Positions 15,350 through 25,011 of a stretch of DNA of 64,000 nucleotides are shown here, piece by piece (positions within the stretch are counted from its first letter, which is position 1; the number at the start of each line of letters is the position of its first letter). The translations under genes and the position numbers were made by a program. Under the pieces are notes generated by a model. The model had not been told where the DNA came from, did no database searches, and saw only the letters and a program-made list of their open reading frames with translations. The stretch comes from JBDIAG01 sp047974565 (GTDB taxonomy: Bacteria > Actinomycetota > Actinomycetes > Actinomycetales > CAWJMD01): positions 78,505 to 142,504 of the forward strand of contig JBKECN010000011.1 in assembly GCA_047974565.1 (NCBI GenBank), given 5' to 3'.

Positions 15350-17475
15350 CAGTTCGCCTCGACTTCAGTCTCGCGGATGTAGGTGATGCCGAACGCGAGA
15401 ACCTGGCGGAACTCTTGGCGTCGGGAGCCGAGGTCGTACGGGCTGCCGGAGCCCTTCTGGAAGATGTCGAGTCCTCGGCCGAGGAGGAGCTTCCAGCCGT
15501 GGTCGGTGCGGATTGACCGGTCATGGATGCTCTCGTCCCAGGTGACCGTGAGCTGGATGCCTGCGGTGGCGGCGCTGTCTTGGATGTCCTTGAGCATCAG
15601 GAGGTGCTGTTGCTCGTACTCGCCTCGGACTTCCTTGGTCACGAGGGTGACGGTGATTTCGTCGGCGGGGTCTTTGGAGGCTGCCAGCAGAGCGAGCAGG
15701 TCGACGAGGTTGCGCCCTTGGTGCGGCAGCCGGATGTAGGGGTCGACGATGGTGATTTCGCGCGCACCGCGCAGGTACGGCATGAGCAACGCTTCGTAGG
15801 AGACTCCGCGCTGGTTCTCCTGGAGCTCTCGGTGTCCCTCGAATAGTTGCTGCGCCTGCTCATCCGCTAGCTGGACCGTCGTTGTGGGCGCCTTGTCGGC
15901 GGCATCCGCCTGATCGGTCGAGGCGGCGGCATCGGACTGGAACCGTCGTGACTGGTAGTAGTCGGGGTACTCGTCTTCTTCGAGCGTGGTGACGCCGTGC
16001 CAGATGCCTGTCTGATCGCTGTAGCCGAAGTTCACGGCAGCCATCGTGGTGTCAATCCGCAGGATTTGGTCCTTGACGCGCTTGCGTCCTTCGATGGCGA
16101 AGCGGAGCAGTTCCTCGATCTCGGCTGGGGTTGCTTTGCCATCTGGGTAGATGAGCTTCATCAGGCCGGAGAAGGTCTTGTGGATGCCGTCGCGGTCGCG
16201 GGTGGAGATGTCTGAGCCGAGGGTGAAGTGCTGCTGGTAGCGGTCAGAGTAGTCGGTGTTGCGCATCGACCGCAGCACTTCGGCGATGTAGTCGACGACG
16301 AAGCCGTAGCCGGCGGAGAACATCTCATTGCGGATGGTGTCTACCTCCCAGCCGGGGATGTAGAAGTGGAGCCGGTCGAGATAGGCGGAGTCGTGGTAGG
16401 CCTCGGGCAGTTCGTCGAAGAGGTCGGAGTGCTTGAGCATGTAGGGCACGTTGTGCGAGGTGTTGCCCACGAACACCATCGATGCTTCGGCGCCGAGGGT
16501 CTCGACGCCGCGGGAGAACGACTTGTTCGCCATGTAGTTCTTCATGATGTCGACGAGCGCTTTGTCGGTGCGCTTCTTCTTGCCTGCGAACTCGTCGAAT
16601 GCGACGACATCCCAGTAGCCGACCAGGCCGATGCGGCCGTTGGCATTGTTGACGAAGAGCTTGGGGACGGTGACCTCGCCACCGGAGATCAGCATGCCGT
16701 GGGGCGAGAACTCGGAGTAGATGTGGGACTTGCCGGTGCCCTTCGGCCCGAGCTCGACCAGGTTGTAGTTGCGCTCAACGAACGGGATGAGGCGCACGAG
16801 CTGCAGGAGCTTCGCGCGGCGGCCGAACATCTCGGGGTTGAACCCGATGGACTGGATCAGCAGGTCGATCCACTCTTCCGTGTTGAATCCCAGCCGTGAT
16901 TCCAGGTAGCCCTCGTAGTCGAAGTTCGACATCTGGATGGGCTTCAGGCTTCCGAGAATCCACGGCACCACTCGGGCGTCATCGCTGTGGAAGTACTCGA
17001 TGTCGCAGATGCACCACACACCGCCGACGAGCAGCTTCGGGTTCGCCTTCACGGTCGTCGGCTCGACGATCACGCCGCTGAGGCCCAGGTTGGCGAACGA
17101 TGCCTGATACACGTCCTGCTTGTCGTTCAGGGTCACGGTGACCTTGTCGATGATCCGGTGGCGGCCCTTCTCGCGGATGGTGGACTTCACCAGTTCGGAC
17201 TCGTTGCGGTGCACGTAGTGGTCAGCGAGAATCTTGCGGACGGCATCGATGCCTGCCCGGATGGTCGCCTCGTCGTCGGACGCGGCGAACTGGCCGAGCA
17301 GGTACTCCAGCACGTAGGAGGGAACGATCGCGTTGCCCTTGACAGCCTTCACGAGGTCCTTGCGCACGACCGAGCCGCCGAACAGCAGGTTGATCTTGTA
17401 GTCGAGGTCGCTCTGCTGCGGCGTACTCGTCGCGTCGCCGCGTTCGTCGCCGGGATGGTTCTCTGTGTCCGTCAT
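15349..17475 (-). CDS. brxL: BREX Lon-like ATPase BrxL
   Basis: The product is about 708 aa from the ATG at 17475 (MTDTENHPG); the frame is open further upstream, but that part lies inside pglZ. The N-terminal DNA-binding region is followed by an AAA+ module with LVELGPKGTGKSHIYSE (Walker A), GYWDVVAFDEFAGKKKR (Walker B) and VFVGNTSHNVPYM (sensor 1). After the AAA+ core come a low-complexity linker and a C-terminal domain with ITIVDPYIRLPHQGRNL and HDRSIRTDHGWKLLLGRGLD, which resembles the phospholipase-D-like MIT C-terminal fold. BrxL is a core BREX type 1 gene needed for defence. GGGGAAG precedes the ATG; spacing from pglZ is 14 nt. The stop is coupled to gajA. Confidence 0.92.
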   Translation of the reverse strand: MTDTENHPGDERGDATSTPQQSDLDYKINLLFGGSVVRKDLVKAVKGNAIVPSYVLEYLLGQFAASDDEATIRAGIDAVRKILADHYVHRNESELVKSTIREKGRHRIIDKVTVTLNDKQDVYQASFANLGLSGVIVEPTTVKANPKLLVGGVWCICDIEYFHSDDARVVPWILGSLKPIQMSNFDYEGYLESRLGFNTEEWIDLLIQSIGFNPEMFGRRAKLLQLVRLIPFVERNYNLVELGPKGTGKSHIYSEFSPHGMLISGGEVTVPKLFVNNANGRIGLVGYWDVVAFDEFAGKKKRTDKALVDIMKNYMANKSFSRGVETLGAEASMVFVGNTSHNVPYMLKHSDLFDELPEAYHDSAYLDRLHFYIPGWEVDTIRNEMFSAGYGFVVDYIAEVLRSMRNTDYSDRYQQHFTLGSDISTRDRDGIHKTFSGLMKLIYPDGKATPAEIEELLRFAIEGRKRVKDQILRIDTTMAAVNFGYSDQTGIWHGVTTLEEDEYPDYYQSRRFQSDAAASTDQADAADKAPTTTVQLADEQAQQLFEGHRELQENQRGVSYEALLMPYLRGAREITIVDPYIRLPHQGRNLVDLLALLAASKDPADEITVTLVTKEVRGEYEQQHLLMLKDIQDSAATAGIQLTVTWDESIHDRSIRTDHGWKLLLGRGLDIFQKGSGSPYDLGSRRQEFRQVLAFGITYIRETEVEAN

Positions 17476-17489
17476 CGCTGCTGCTTCCC

Positions 17490-19985
17490 CTAGAAATCGA
17501 AGTCCGATGTGAACGAGCGCTTGAGGAGGTACTGGGCCCGCTGGTAGACGCGCCACTGTGTGGTGTTGGGTATCTGCTCTTCCAGTCGGAATTCGACCGT
17601 GCTGTTGTTGAACTCGTTGGCGTCCTGGCTGAGCAGCATCCGTGCACTCTGGTAGCGGTCACGCTTGTCGTCGGAGGGCTGATCGATGATCAACTCAAGC
17701 TGGTTCGAGATCAAGGTCTCGCCGACGTAGATGCCTGCCCGCAGGGTACGCCGATGCACCTTCTCGCTCACAGGCTCGGACTGGAACAGCTTCACCACGA
17801 GCTGGCCGGTGGTGATCTTGTCTGTCTCGGGCAGTACCTCGACGTTGACGGGCCGGGTGTCGCCCTTGCGCTTCTTATTGACCGTGACGACCGGCACCAC
17901 GATCTCTTGGAGCGAGGCGCCGCCGTGGACGAACCGTGAGCCAGCGCCCGGGAGCTTGAGGCGGTGGATTGACTTGGGAATCTGCACCTCAAGGTCGCTG
18001 CTGAGTCCCACCTGTTCGGGCTCGAACTTCCGGAATGACGGATCGTCCTTGAGCCCCCTCCCGAGCACGTACCGGCGATTGGTGACCACCACGTCGTTGC
18101 CCTGGGGTCTGGTCGAGAGGTACGAGACTTCGGCTAGTGCGGTGTCTTGGTAGAGGAAGCCGTGGTCGGCGGTGACGAGAATGTTCGTGGCGTTCGCATT
18201 GGTGAGTCGCTTGACCAGCTTCAGCAGGTCGCACAAAGCGTCCTCGGCAGCCTCGAACACCTGCCGCTCGGTGGTGGCCTTGTCGCCGATTGCGTCGATC
18301 CGGTCGTGGAAGACGTACAGCACCTGGTGCGCACCGTAAAGTTCGCGCAGCTCACCGCGCTGCATCGACAGCACTTCGTCGGCCCGGACCGCGAACCCAT
18401 CCACCGGCGCGAGCACCTTGTTGCGATTCGCGGTTCCATCGGAACGCTGGCCGTCCACGAGCACGGGGTCGCCACCTTGCGAGTGAGCCAGGGTCTTGTG
18501 AGGAAGCAGAGCCGCCATGCCGAGTTGGGTGTAGCTCGGCAGTACACCCAGCATCGCGTCGAGTTCCGCGTCGAAGCGGTCTTCCTGTCGGATGCGTGAC
18601 CGCAGTTCATCGGCGATCTCGTAGCGCAGCGCGTCCGAGATGATGACGACGGCCTTCCGGTTGCCCTTGCGGATGATCGGCTCAACGTGATTGGTGAAGA
18701 ACCGGGTCTGTGGTCGTAGCGTCTCGGATCGCCAGTCCTGCACGGCGTCGACCTGCTGCTGCCAGGAGTTGCCTAGCTCATACAGGTAGCGGTTCGCGTA
18801 GTGCTTCTCCACCTTGACGCGGAGAGCTTCCAGCGGGCCGGCATACTCGGTGGTGCGAGCCGCGAAGTGGAACTGTCGATAGAACTGGTCGATGCGGAAC
18901 CACTGCTTGCGGTAGCGGTCCAGACCCTCGTCGAACGACGTTATCGCGAACTGCGCGGTTGAGAGTTCGCTCAGCAGGTCAGAGGCGGCACCGAGCGCCG
19001 TGTACAACTCCCGGTACCCGTCCACCCAGACGCTGCTCTGGCGCGCACGGATCGTCTCCGTGACCTCCCGCGCGTTCATCGTCCGTTCCCCAACTGCCTG
19101 GGCGAGCAGACTGATGACCTTTTGTTCCACATCCTCGAAGAGGTCATTGCCGACAAGGTCAATGAGTTCGGCGTCCTCGATGCTGTCCGAGTAGCTCAGG
19201 CTCTCTGATGCTCGCCGCGCCAAGATCGCGAGGGCGGCGGCGCTGCGGCGCTTCTCGCGCAGGCTCGCGAAGTCAAGCTGGATGTTGCGCAGCGCGTCCG
19301 GGACCTCCGATGCGAACCCGTTGGTTGCCTGGCGGAACATCCACAGCACGAAGTCATCAACGCTGGGCTCGTTCGCGTCGTAGCCGTAAATCTTGGCTGC
19401 CCCAGCCCAGTGGAACCCATCGAGCCCCTGCTCAACCAGAGCCTCGTACTTGCTTGCCTCGCCGCGTGCGTTCTCGATCAGCAGGGTGCGAGTGAGTTCC
19501 AGCATGCTGTGCTCACGCTGGCCAACCAGGACCGCGCACATCTTGGCGCGCAACCGGTCAGCATCGTCGTCGGCTGTGAGTAGGGTCTTGAGGGTCTGCA
19601 CTCGCTTGGGGGCCCGGAAGAACTTCTCGTGGTCGCGGACAACCTGGTCGATTCGGGGGCCGTCGAGCCCGAGGTCCTGTCGCACGAGCGCAGTGCGGTC
19701 TGCCGTGAACACGCCGTAGGCCAGTTCAAGGTCGAGCAACCAGTTGCCGATGCCGGTGGGCACGTGTCCGGCCCGGTAGATGAGGAACTTGGCCGCCGGT
19801 TCGTCATGGAGGACACGGTTCTTCACCGCGTACTCGTTGTTCTCGATGCGCAAGGTCGTGACCTCGTCGAGGTCAAACGCGTCGAGCTCGGCGGCGTACT
19901 CGCCCTCCGTGTCATGCCAGAAGACGAGCCGTTGCGACTCGAATCGCTGCTCCAGGTGCGGGAGGACCGCGCTCAGTGAGCTCAT
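17490..19985 (-). CDS. pglZ: BREX alkaline-phosphatase-superfamily protein PglZ
   Basis: The product is 831 aa, the full length for BREX type 1 PglZ. It starts HLEQRFESQRLVFWHDTEGEY, the conserved N-terminus of the family. The phosphatase-like core holds VVIISDALRYEIADEL (about 445-460, metal-site Asp) and LVTADHGFLYQ (about 600, Asp-His). The C-terminal region ends in helical and strand segments typical of BREX-1 PglZ. PglZ is essential for BREX methylation and defence and binds PglX. Its ATG overlaps the stop of the upstream AlbA/Schlafen-type gene by 4 nt (19982-19985). Confidence 0.93.
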   Translation of the reverse strand: MSSLSAVLPHLEQRFESQRLVFWHDTEGEYAAELDAFDLDEVTTLRIENNEYAVKNRVLHDEPAAKFLIYRAGHVPTGIGNWLLDLELAYGVFTADRTALVRQDLGLDGPRIDQVVRDHEKFFRAPKRVQTLKTLLTADDDADRLRAKMCAVLVGQREHSMLELTRTLLIENARGEASKYEALVEQGLDGFHWAGAAKIYGYDANEPSVDDFVLWMFRQATNGFASEVPDALRNIQLDFASLREKRRSAAALAILARRASESLSYSDSIEDAELIDLVGNDLFEDVEQKVISLLAQAVGERTMNAREVTETIRARQSSVWVDGYRELYTALGAASDLLSELSTAQFAITSFDEGLDRYRKQWFRIDQFYRQFHFAARTTEYAGPLEALRVKVEKHYANRYLYELGNSWQQQVDAVQDWRSETLRPQTRFFTNHVEPIIRKGNRKAVVIISDALRYEIADELRSRIRQEDRFDAELDAMLGVLPSYTQLGMAALLPHKTLAHSQGGDPVLVDGQRSDGTANRNKVLAPVDGFAVRADEVLSMQRGELRELYGAHQVLYVFHDRIDAIGDKATTERQVFEAAEDALCDLLKLVKRLTNANATNILVTADHGFLYQDTALAEVSYLSTRPQGNDVVVTNRRYVLGRGLKDDPSFRKFEPEQVGLSSDLEVQIPKSIHRLKLPGAGSRFVHGGASLQEIVVPVVTVNKKRKGDTRPVNVEVLPETDKITTGQLVVKLFQSEPVSEKVHRRTLRAGIYVGETLISNQLELIIDQPSDDKRDRYQSARMLLSQDANEFNNSTVEFRLEEQIPNTTQWRVYQRAQYLLKRSFTSDFDF

Positions 19986-21463
19986 TCTGTGTCCTCCTGC
20001 TCAGCTAGCACGACGAGACCGAGCTCTGTGATTCGGTAGCGCTGGTCTCGGCTCGTGGGTTTGTCAGGGAGCGTGCGCTCTAGCAGCCCTGACTCAAGGA
20101 GCGGCTCGATGTGTCGACGGAACGCTCGAGTCTGGTTCGTGATGCCCAGCGCCGCCATGAGGTCCGCGCGGCTTGCTGGATCAACGTGGACCCGACGAAG
20201 AACAACGACCTCGGTCGACGAAAGGCTGGCTACAGACTGACTGGGTGCCTCATCTTGGTGCCTTAGTGCCCGATCTTGGTGCTTCGCATCGGCACCAAGA
20301 CCCGCGTCCGGCGCATGGGACGGCACGTAGACGATGAACCGGAGCCGATCCATGACCTCTTCGACGCGCGGCTCAGGCAGCCCAGCCGCAGCGATCTGGT
20401 CATAGACCCGCTGGACGCCGGTGCCCCACTGCTCCATGATCCCGGCCTCACGGAAGATGCGCGCGAGCGACGGGTTCCGCAGCCGAGAAGCGCGCCGCAT
20501 CGACTCCACCGTCATCCCCGGCAGGAGCAAGCCAGGGCTCTCAACCTGGATGCGGTCGTCAAAGAAACCCACCCGGATGGGCGTTCCGCGTTCGGCGTAG
20601 CTGGCATGTACGAGAGCGTTGACGACGACCTCGCGGATCGCCTCGACCGGGATCGAGTATGCATCCCGCCGGCGTACCTCTCCGAACACGGCGGACTTGT
20701 AGGCGTGCTTGAGGAGGAAGTCCATAACCCGATCCACGGCAAACGGCATCGGGCCGTGGACCTCGGTCTGATCGAAGATGTCGGTCCCGCTCCCGCCACG
20801 CAACCGGCCGCACTGGACCCACGCGGACGGCAGGAAGCGGGTGGGGTCACGGCACGAGGCAAGGAGGCCCGCATAGGTCGGGACGATCTCACCTCCCTGC
20901 TTGACTGCGAGCCCAAGCGCGACGAGATCATCGACATCGGTACTGCGCCCGCGCAGCTCCGACAGCGCCCTCAGATCGACATCATCCAGCGAGGATCGTG
21001 GCTCAGGCAGGTCTTCGAATGCCACGCCGCGCGCGTTGCGTTCAAGTTCTGCCACCAGAGCAGGGTCCGCCTGGCGTGTCGTCGATCCCAGACGTACATA
21101 GACTCCGCGCTCTGGGCCCTGTTCGATCATGCAGTGCGGACGACGGGTGCTCAGCGGCACGTCCACCACGAGAATTGTCGCCTCTCCAACGGTCACAAGG
21201 TCAATGGCCGGCACCAGCTGTGGCGAGATGCGATCCGCGATCAGACTGGTGATGCGCTCTTCCTCCCCGAGGGGGTCAGCCACACCGACAACCGTGCCAT
21301 CGTCGTCCACTCCGATGACCAGACGACCACCAGCAGAGTTGGCCAACGCGACAATCGTGCGCAACGGCTTCGTCGGTGAGGACAGGTCACGCTTGAACTC
21401 CAGCGTCTTACCTTCAAGCGCTCGCACCCGACCGCGCTCATCCAGCTCAAACTCGCCAGACAT
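19982..21463 (-). CDS. AlbA/Schlafen-type ATP-binding regulator inside the BREX operon
   Basis: The product is about 493 aa from the ATG at 21463. A TTG at 21502, directly after AAGGAGA, is an alternative start that adds 13 residues. The N-terminal AlbA_2/Schlafen-like domain shows EGKTLEFKRDLSSP then IVALANSAGGRLVIGVDDDG. The middle part has the RecG-like ATP-binding region (REVVVNALVHASYAERGTPI, FFDDRIQVESPGLLLPG, IFREAGIMEQWGTGVQRVYD). The C-terminus looks like winged-helix DNA binding (SRADLMAALGITNQTRAFRRHI). These proteins are usually regulators or accessory factors. It is not a core BREX gene, yet it lies between pglX and pglZ in the same operon and overlaps pglZ by 4 nt. Confidence 0.85.
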   Translation of the reverse strand: MSGEFELDERGRVRALEGKTLEFKRDLSSPTKPLRTIVALANSAGGRLVIGVDDDGTVVGVADPLGEEERITSLIADRISPQLVPAIDLVTVGEATILVVDVPLSTRRPHCMIEQGPERGVYVRLGSTTRQADPALVAELERNARGVAFEDLPEPRSSLDDVDLRALSELRGRSTDVDDLVALGLAVKQGGEIVPTYAGLLASCRDPTRFLPSAWVQCGRLRGGSGTDIFDQTEVHGPMPFAVDRVMDFLLKHAYKSAVFGEVRRRDAYSIPVEAIREVVVNALVHASYAERGTPIRVGFFDDRIQVESPGLLLPGMTVESMRRASRLRNPSLARIFREAGIMEQWGTGVQRVYDQIAAAGLPEPRVEEVMDRLRFIVYVPSHAPDAGLGADAKHQDRALRHQDEAPSQSVASLSSTEVVVLRRVHVDPASRADLMAALGITNQTRAFRRHIEPLLESGLLERTLPDKPTSRDQRYRITELGLVVLAEQEDTE

Positions 21464-21531
21464 GGGCAGCCCCCGCAAAATCTCGTCCCGCCGAGACGAC
21501 AATCTCCTTCCACGCAGAGGCCAACTCGATC

Positions 21532-24500
21532 TCAGTCATCGGCAGCCTCCAACCCTGCGATCTTCTTCAGGGCCGGGTAGAACTTCGGGTAGTTAACCTT
21601 CACGCCATCGTCGAGGTCGATGGCGATCTGCCGCGATGCCAGCGGGTAGAGCACGTCGTGCTCATACTCACCCAACTCCAGCAGCACCTTGCGCAGCCGC
21701 TCAGCCTCCTTCAGCGCTGCGGCCTGCTCACGTGGCGTGCCGTCCCCGGCGGCGATGCGCTCCTGGTGCTGAAGGTTCGCCTCCAACTTTGACTCAAACT
21801 CCCGCAGGTACTCGTTCAGTACCGTCGAGACCGTGGACGGTGTGTAGCGATGCATGTAGATCAACGCGTTGAACGAACCCCTAGGGCTGGAGAACAACCA
21901 GTAGATCGGGCGCTTCTTGTAACGCTTCACGTGATCGTCGTAGAACTTGGATCGTCCGGCACGGGTAACGAAGTACTCCCGCAGAGCCTTGACGCCGAGC
22001 GACTCTTCAACGAACCGCAGATTCTCCTCGAAGTGATCCTCGCCGAACGCTACCCGCAGGAACTGACGGAACCGAGCAACGATGTCATCCTCAAACCACT
22101 CACCGTCAACGATCGGTAACACATTGTCAGCATCAGGAGCGAACGTCGGCTGCGGCACCTTGGCGAGGTAGTCCTGCATTGTCGCACCCTGGTCGGCGAG
22201 AATCAAGCCCGGCTCATCGAGACTGTAGCGACCGAACATGCAGCCGATGGAATAGGACACCAAGTCCACCGAGTCGTCAAGCGTGGTGGGCAGACTGGCA
22301 TCCCTTGGGACATGCGCGAACGATTCGCTGGATGACCTACCGGCCAGGTCCGCGATCCGGTTCATCCAATACGCATCGCTAGAGTGCTCCAACTGTGCGA
22401 TCTCTAAACCACGGGACGACCGGGTCTCAGCGGCAGCAGCTCGGCCTGCACTAAGTCTCGGTTGCCGGTCGTCGATGAACTGGCTCGAAGCGAACTCATG
22501 AGCAGTCTCGCTCTCCGCCCAATCCGCACGGGCCAACTCAACCAGCCGCTCGACCCGCGCGGCGTCTCCGTCCCCAGAAACCATCGGTAACCGAGCCACA
22601 TCGCCGACCTGGTAATTGAGCGTCGGTGCCAGTACATCCAGGCCGGCGCGCACAATCGTCGAGTTGAGGTATCCCAGGAGGGCGAGCTGTGAATCTACCG
22701 AAGGCGCGAACGCGGACATTCCCGCCACGTCAAACACAAATCCAGGTGGAATCAATCGGAATCTGGCCCCACCGCTGCCGATGTTCGACCAAGTTACCGA
22801 GGGACGGAAATAGAAGTCGGGGTTGCGGACCGCCGAACGTGGCCGTCCTCCCTCCTCGGTGCCGAAGGCGCGGACCTCACGACCGTCGTATTGCCAGTTC
22901 ACGACATAGTCTTGGTTCCCCCACCAGGGAAGAGGGGTCCCGCCCTTGTTGTATGGAAACCATCGGAGTCCTGACTTCGAGGCCTCTGCTCGGTCCCCAC
23001 AGGAGACCCCGATCTGTGAGCGACTTACTTCCCACCAAAATCGAACGAATCTGCCATTGTCCGCTGTTGCCAGGCCTTGCTTTACATCCATCACATCGCC
23101 AACCGTGCGCGTCTTCTCATATAGGGAGAGGAGCGCTTCTGGCATATCGAAGATAAACGCGCCGCCTGGGACCGCTGCGAAATCGGAAACCTGGACGGTA
23201 TGGATATCCTCATCGAAGGGTGGAAGCGATCGGACGGATCCCGAAGCAAGCAGTTCCTTCGGCACTCTAAAAAACTGGGACCGCACTGGAGTTGTGGATC
23301 GTCGAAAGATCGTCGCCGCCGTATTTAGGCGAACTCCGAATGCCGACTTGTCAATGCATGCCGTGACGATTGGGGAGGCCTGCCTGACGAGTTCACGGCG
23401 CATCTCCTCGTATGTTATATTGAACAACCACGATTCGCTGACGACCAGCGCAGCCAGACCCAATGGCAAGGTCAAGCCGAGCGATCGGGCGACGAACATC
23501 GTGCACAAGTCTCCGGCGTATTTCGCATAGCGGAACTCTGCAAAGGACCGCAATTCGTCGCTCATGTTGCGTGTTCCCATGTACGGCGGGTTCGCTACGA
23601 CAGCTGAGTACTTCGGCAGTAGAAACTCCGCTTGTCGGACGACCTGATACGCCCGCTTGAGGGCATCTGCGCGGAAGATGTCCTCTTCGTCGTCGACAGT
23701 GTCGAGATGTCGAGCCAGCCGAACGGTCAGGTCAGGATCAGGCTGGATGAGGGACCCGAAAGTGTCAGCGTCAGCGAACTGGTTCCAGAACTCGTGCTCC
23801 GCGTACTTGTCGTCAGTCTCAGTGCCGAGGTAATCCAACTCGTCAGGGTCGAACCCGATGGGTTCAATCACGCCGATGTTAGGTTGGACGCTCCCGCTGA
23901 GGAAGGACCGCTGGTTGTCGCGCGCCTTCATGGTGAGCGCGAACGCCGCAAGCGCACCCGCACGAGGGTCAATCTCGGTGCCGTACAGGTTGCGGGTGAG
24001 GATCAACTGGGGAATCTCAGACGGCGCGTAGCCTTCCTCTTCGTAGATTGCGTAGAGCAGGTCGAACGCATAGGTGAGCATGTGTCCGGACCCGCAGGCC
24101 GGATCGATGACGGTCAGCTCTTCGGGGCTGGTGATCTTGAGGAAGTCGGTCTCTTCGTCGACCGGCGCGATGTAGTAGTCCATGCGGTCGATCAGTCGGG
24201 AGTCGGGGTGGTTCAGCATCCAGAGCCGGCCAACAGAGTTCTCGACGAGGTAGCGGACGATCCAGTGCGGGGTGAAGAGCTGGGTGGCGGCAGGAATCTC
24301 GGCCGCGCCCGCCTTCTTGCCCTTCCTGAATCCGGCGAAGACTTCGTCCTTGCGTTCCGAGATGTAGAACTGGTATAGCCATCCGATCACTTCGACTTCG
24401 CGGCAGACCTCTTCGGTAAGAGCAGCGGCCGCGCGCGTGAGGATCGAGTCCGCTGCCAGGAGGTTCGCGGGGATGAGGAGTTCGGTGTAGTCGCCTTCGC

Positions 24501-24999
24501 GCTCGAACATGAACGGCATCGAGCGGTTCCAGTAGTGGCAGTACTCGGCAAGCAGGAGGGCGTAGGCCTCTCCCTGAGGGTCTGCACTGGGGCGAGTCCC
24601 GTCGAGGAGACCGGTGATCGCGTCGATGGTGCGCTTGCTGGTGATGACTGCAGGATCTATGGTGCCTCGCTTGGCATCGGCGAGTATCTCGGGCTGTCCG
24701 ACCTGCTGGCCGTGCGCAGGTGAGACGACACCGACGCCGGTGTAGCCGTTTGCGTCCATGAAGCGCAGAGCGATGATGCGGTTGAACCAGGTATAGGCGA
24801 CCTTATCGGCGATCACGTCCCTGCCTTTGGCTCCCCCGGCCGCGGCTGTAATGTCGCGTTCGAGCATGCCCACAGCACGCTGGTTCTCGACCCGTTCCGG
24901 TGAGGAAGGGGCGAGCACGGCAGTCAGGCGGGCGCTGACCTGGGTATTTAGTTCGCGCCTGGCCCAGGTAGCGAAGCTCTTCAGCGGTGCGGTTTCCAT
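21532..24999 (-). CDS. pglX: BREX type 1 adenine methyltransferase PglX
   Basis: The product is 1155 aa. The methyltransferase core has the SAM-binding motif VIDPACGSGHMLTYAFDLL (about residues 325-345) and the catalytic VVANPPYMGTRNM (about 475-487). The N-terminus (LKSFATWARRELNTQVSARL) and the FNRIIALRFMDANGY segment are typical of BREX-1 PglX, and long target-recognition and C-terminal helical regions follow. PglX marks host DNA on adenine in a short non-palindromic site so that BREX spares it. The region coding for residues about 560-800 (22.6-23.4 kb) is visibly more A/T-rich, consistent with exchange of the specificity domain. brxC ends 12 nt upstream. Confidence 0.94.
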   Translation of the reverse strand: METAPLKSFATWARRELNTQVSARLTAVLAPSSPERVENQRAVGMLERDITAAAGGAKGRDVIADKVAYTWFNRIIALRFMDANGYTGVGVVSPAHGQQVGQPEILADAKRGTIDPAVITSKRTIDAITGLLDGTRPSADPQGEAYALLLAEYCHYWNRSMPFMFEREGDYTELLIPANLLAADSILTRAAAALTEEVCREVEVIGWLYQFYISERKDEVFAGFRKGKKAGAAEIPAATQLFTPHWIVRYLVENSVGRLWMLNHPDSRLIDRMDYYIAPVDEETDFLKITSPEELTVIDPACGSGHMLTYAFDLLYAIYEEEGYAPSEIPQLILTRNLYGTEIDPRAGALAAFALTMKARDNQRSFLSGSVQPNIGVIEPIGFDPDELDYLGTETDDKYAEHEFWNQFADADTFGSLIQPDPDLTVRLARHLDTVDDEEDIFRADALKRAYQVVRQAEFLLPKYSAVVANPPYMGTRNMSDELRSFAEFRYAKYAGDLCTMFVARSLGLTLPLGLAALVVSESWLFNITYEEMRRELVRQASPIVTACIDKSAFGVRLNTAATIFRRSTTPVRSQFFRVPKELLASGSVRSLPPFDEDIHTVQVSDFAAVPGGAFIFDMPEALLSLYEKTRTVGDVMDVKQGLATADNGRFVRFWWEVSRSQIGVSCGDRAEASKSGLRWFPYNKGGTPLPWWGNQDYVVNWQYDGREVRAFGTEEGGRPRSAVRNPDFYFRPSVTWSNIGSGGARFRLIPPGFVFDVAGMSAFAPSVDSQLALLGYLNSTIVRAGLDVLAPTLNYQVGDVARLPMVSGDGDAARVERLVELARADWAESETAHEFASSQFIDDRQPRLSAGRAAAAETRSSRGLEIAQLEHSSDAYWMNRIADLAGRSSSESFAHVPRDASLPTTLDDSVDLVSYSIGCMFGRYSLDEPGLILADQGATMQDYLAKVPQPTFAPDADNVLPIVDGEWFEDDIVARFRQFLRVAFGEDHFEENLRFVEESLGVKALREYFVTRAGRSKFYDDHVKRYKKRPIYWLFSSPRGSFNALIYMHRYTPSTVSTVLNEYLREFESKLEANLQHQERIAAGDGTPREQAAALKEAERLRKVLLELGEYEHDVLYPLASRQIAIDLDDGVKVNYPKFYPALKKIAGLEAADD

Positions 25000-25011
25000 G
25001 CGTGGTGTCTC

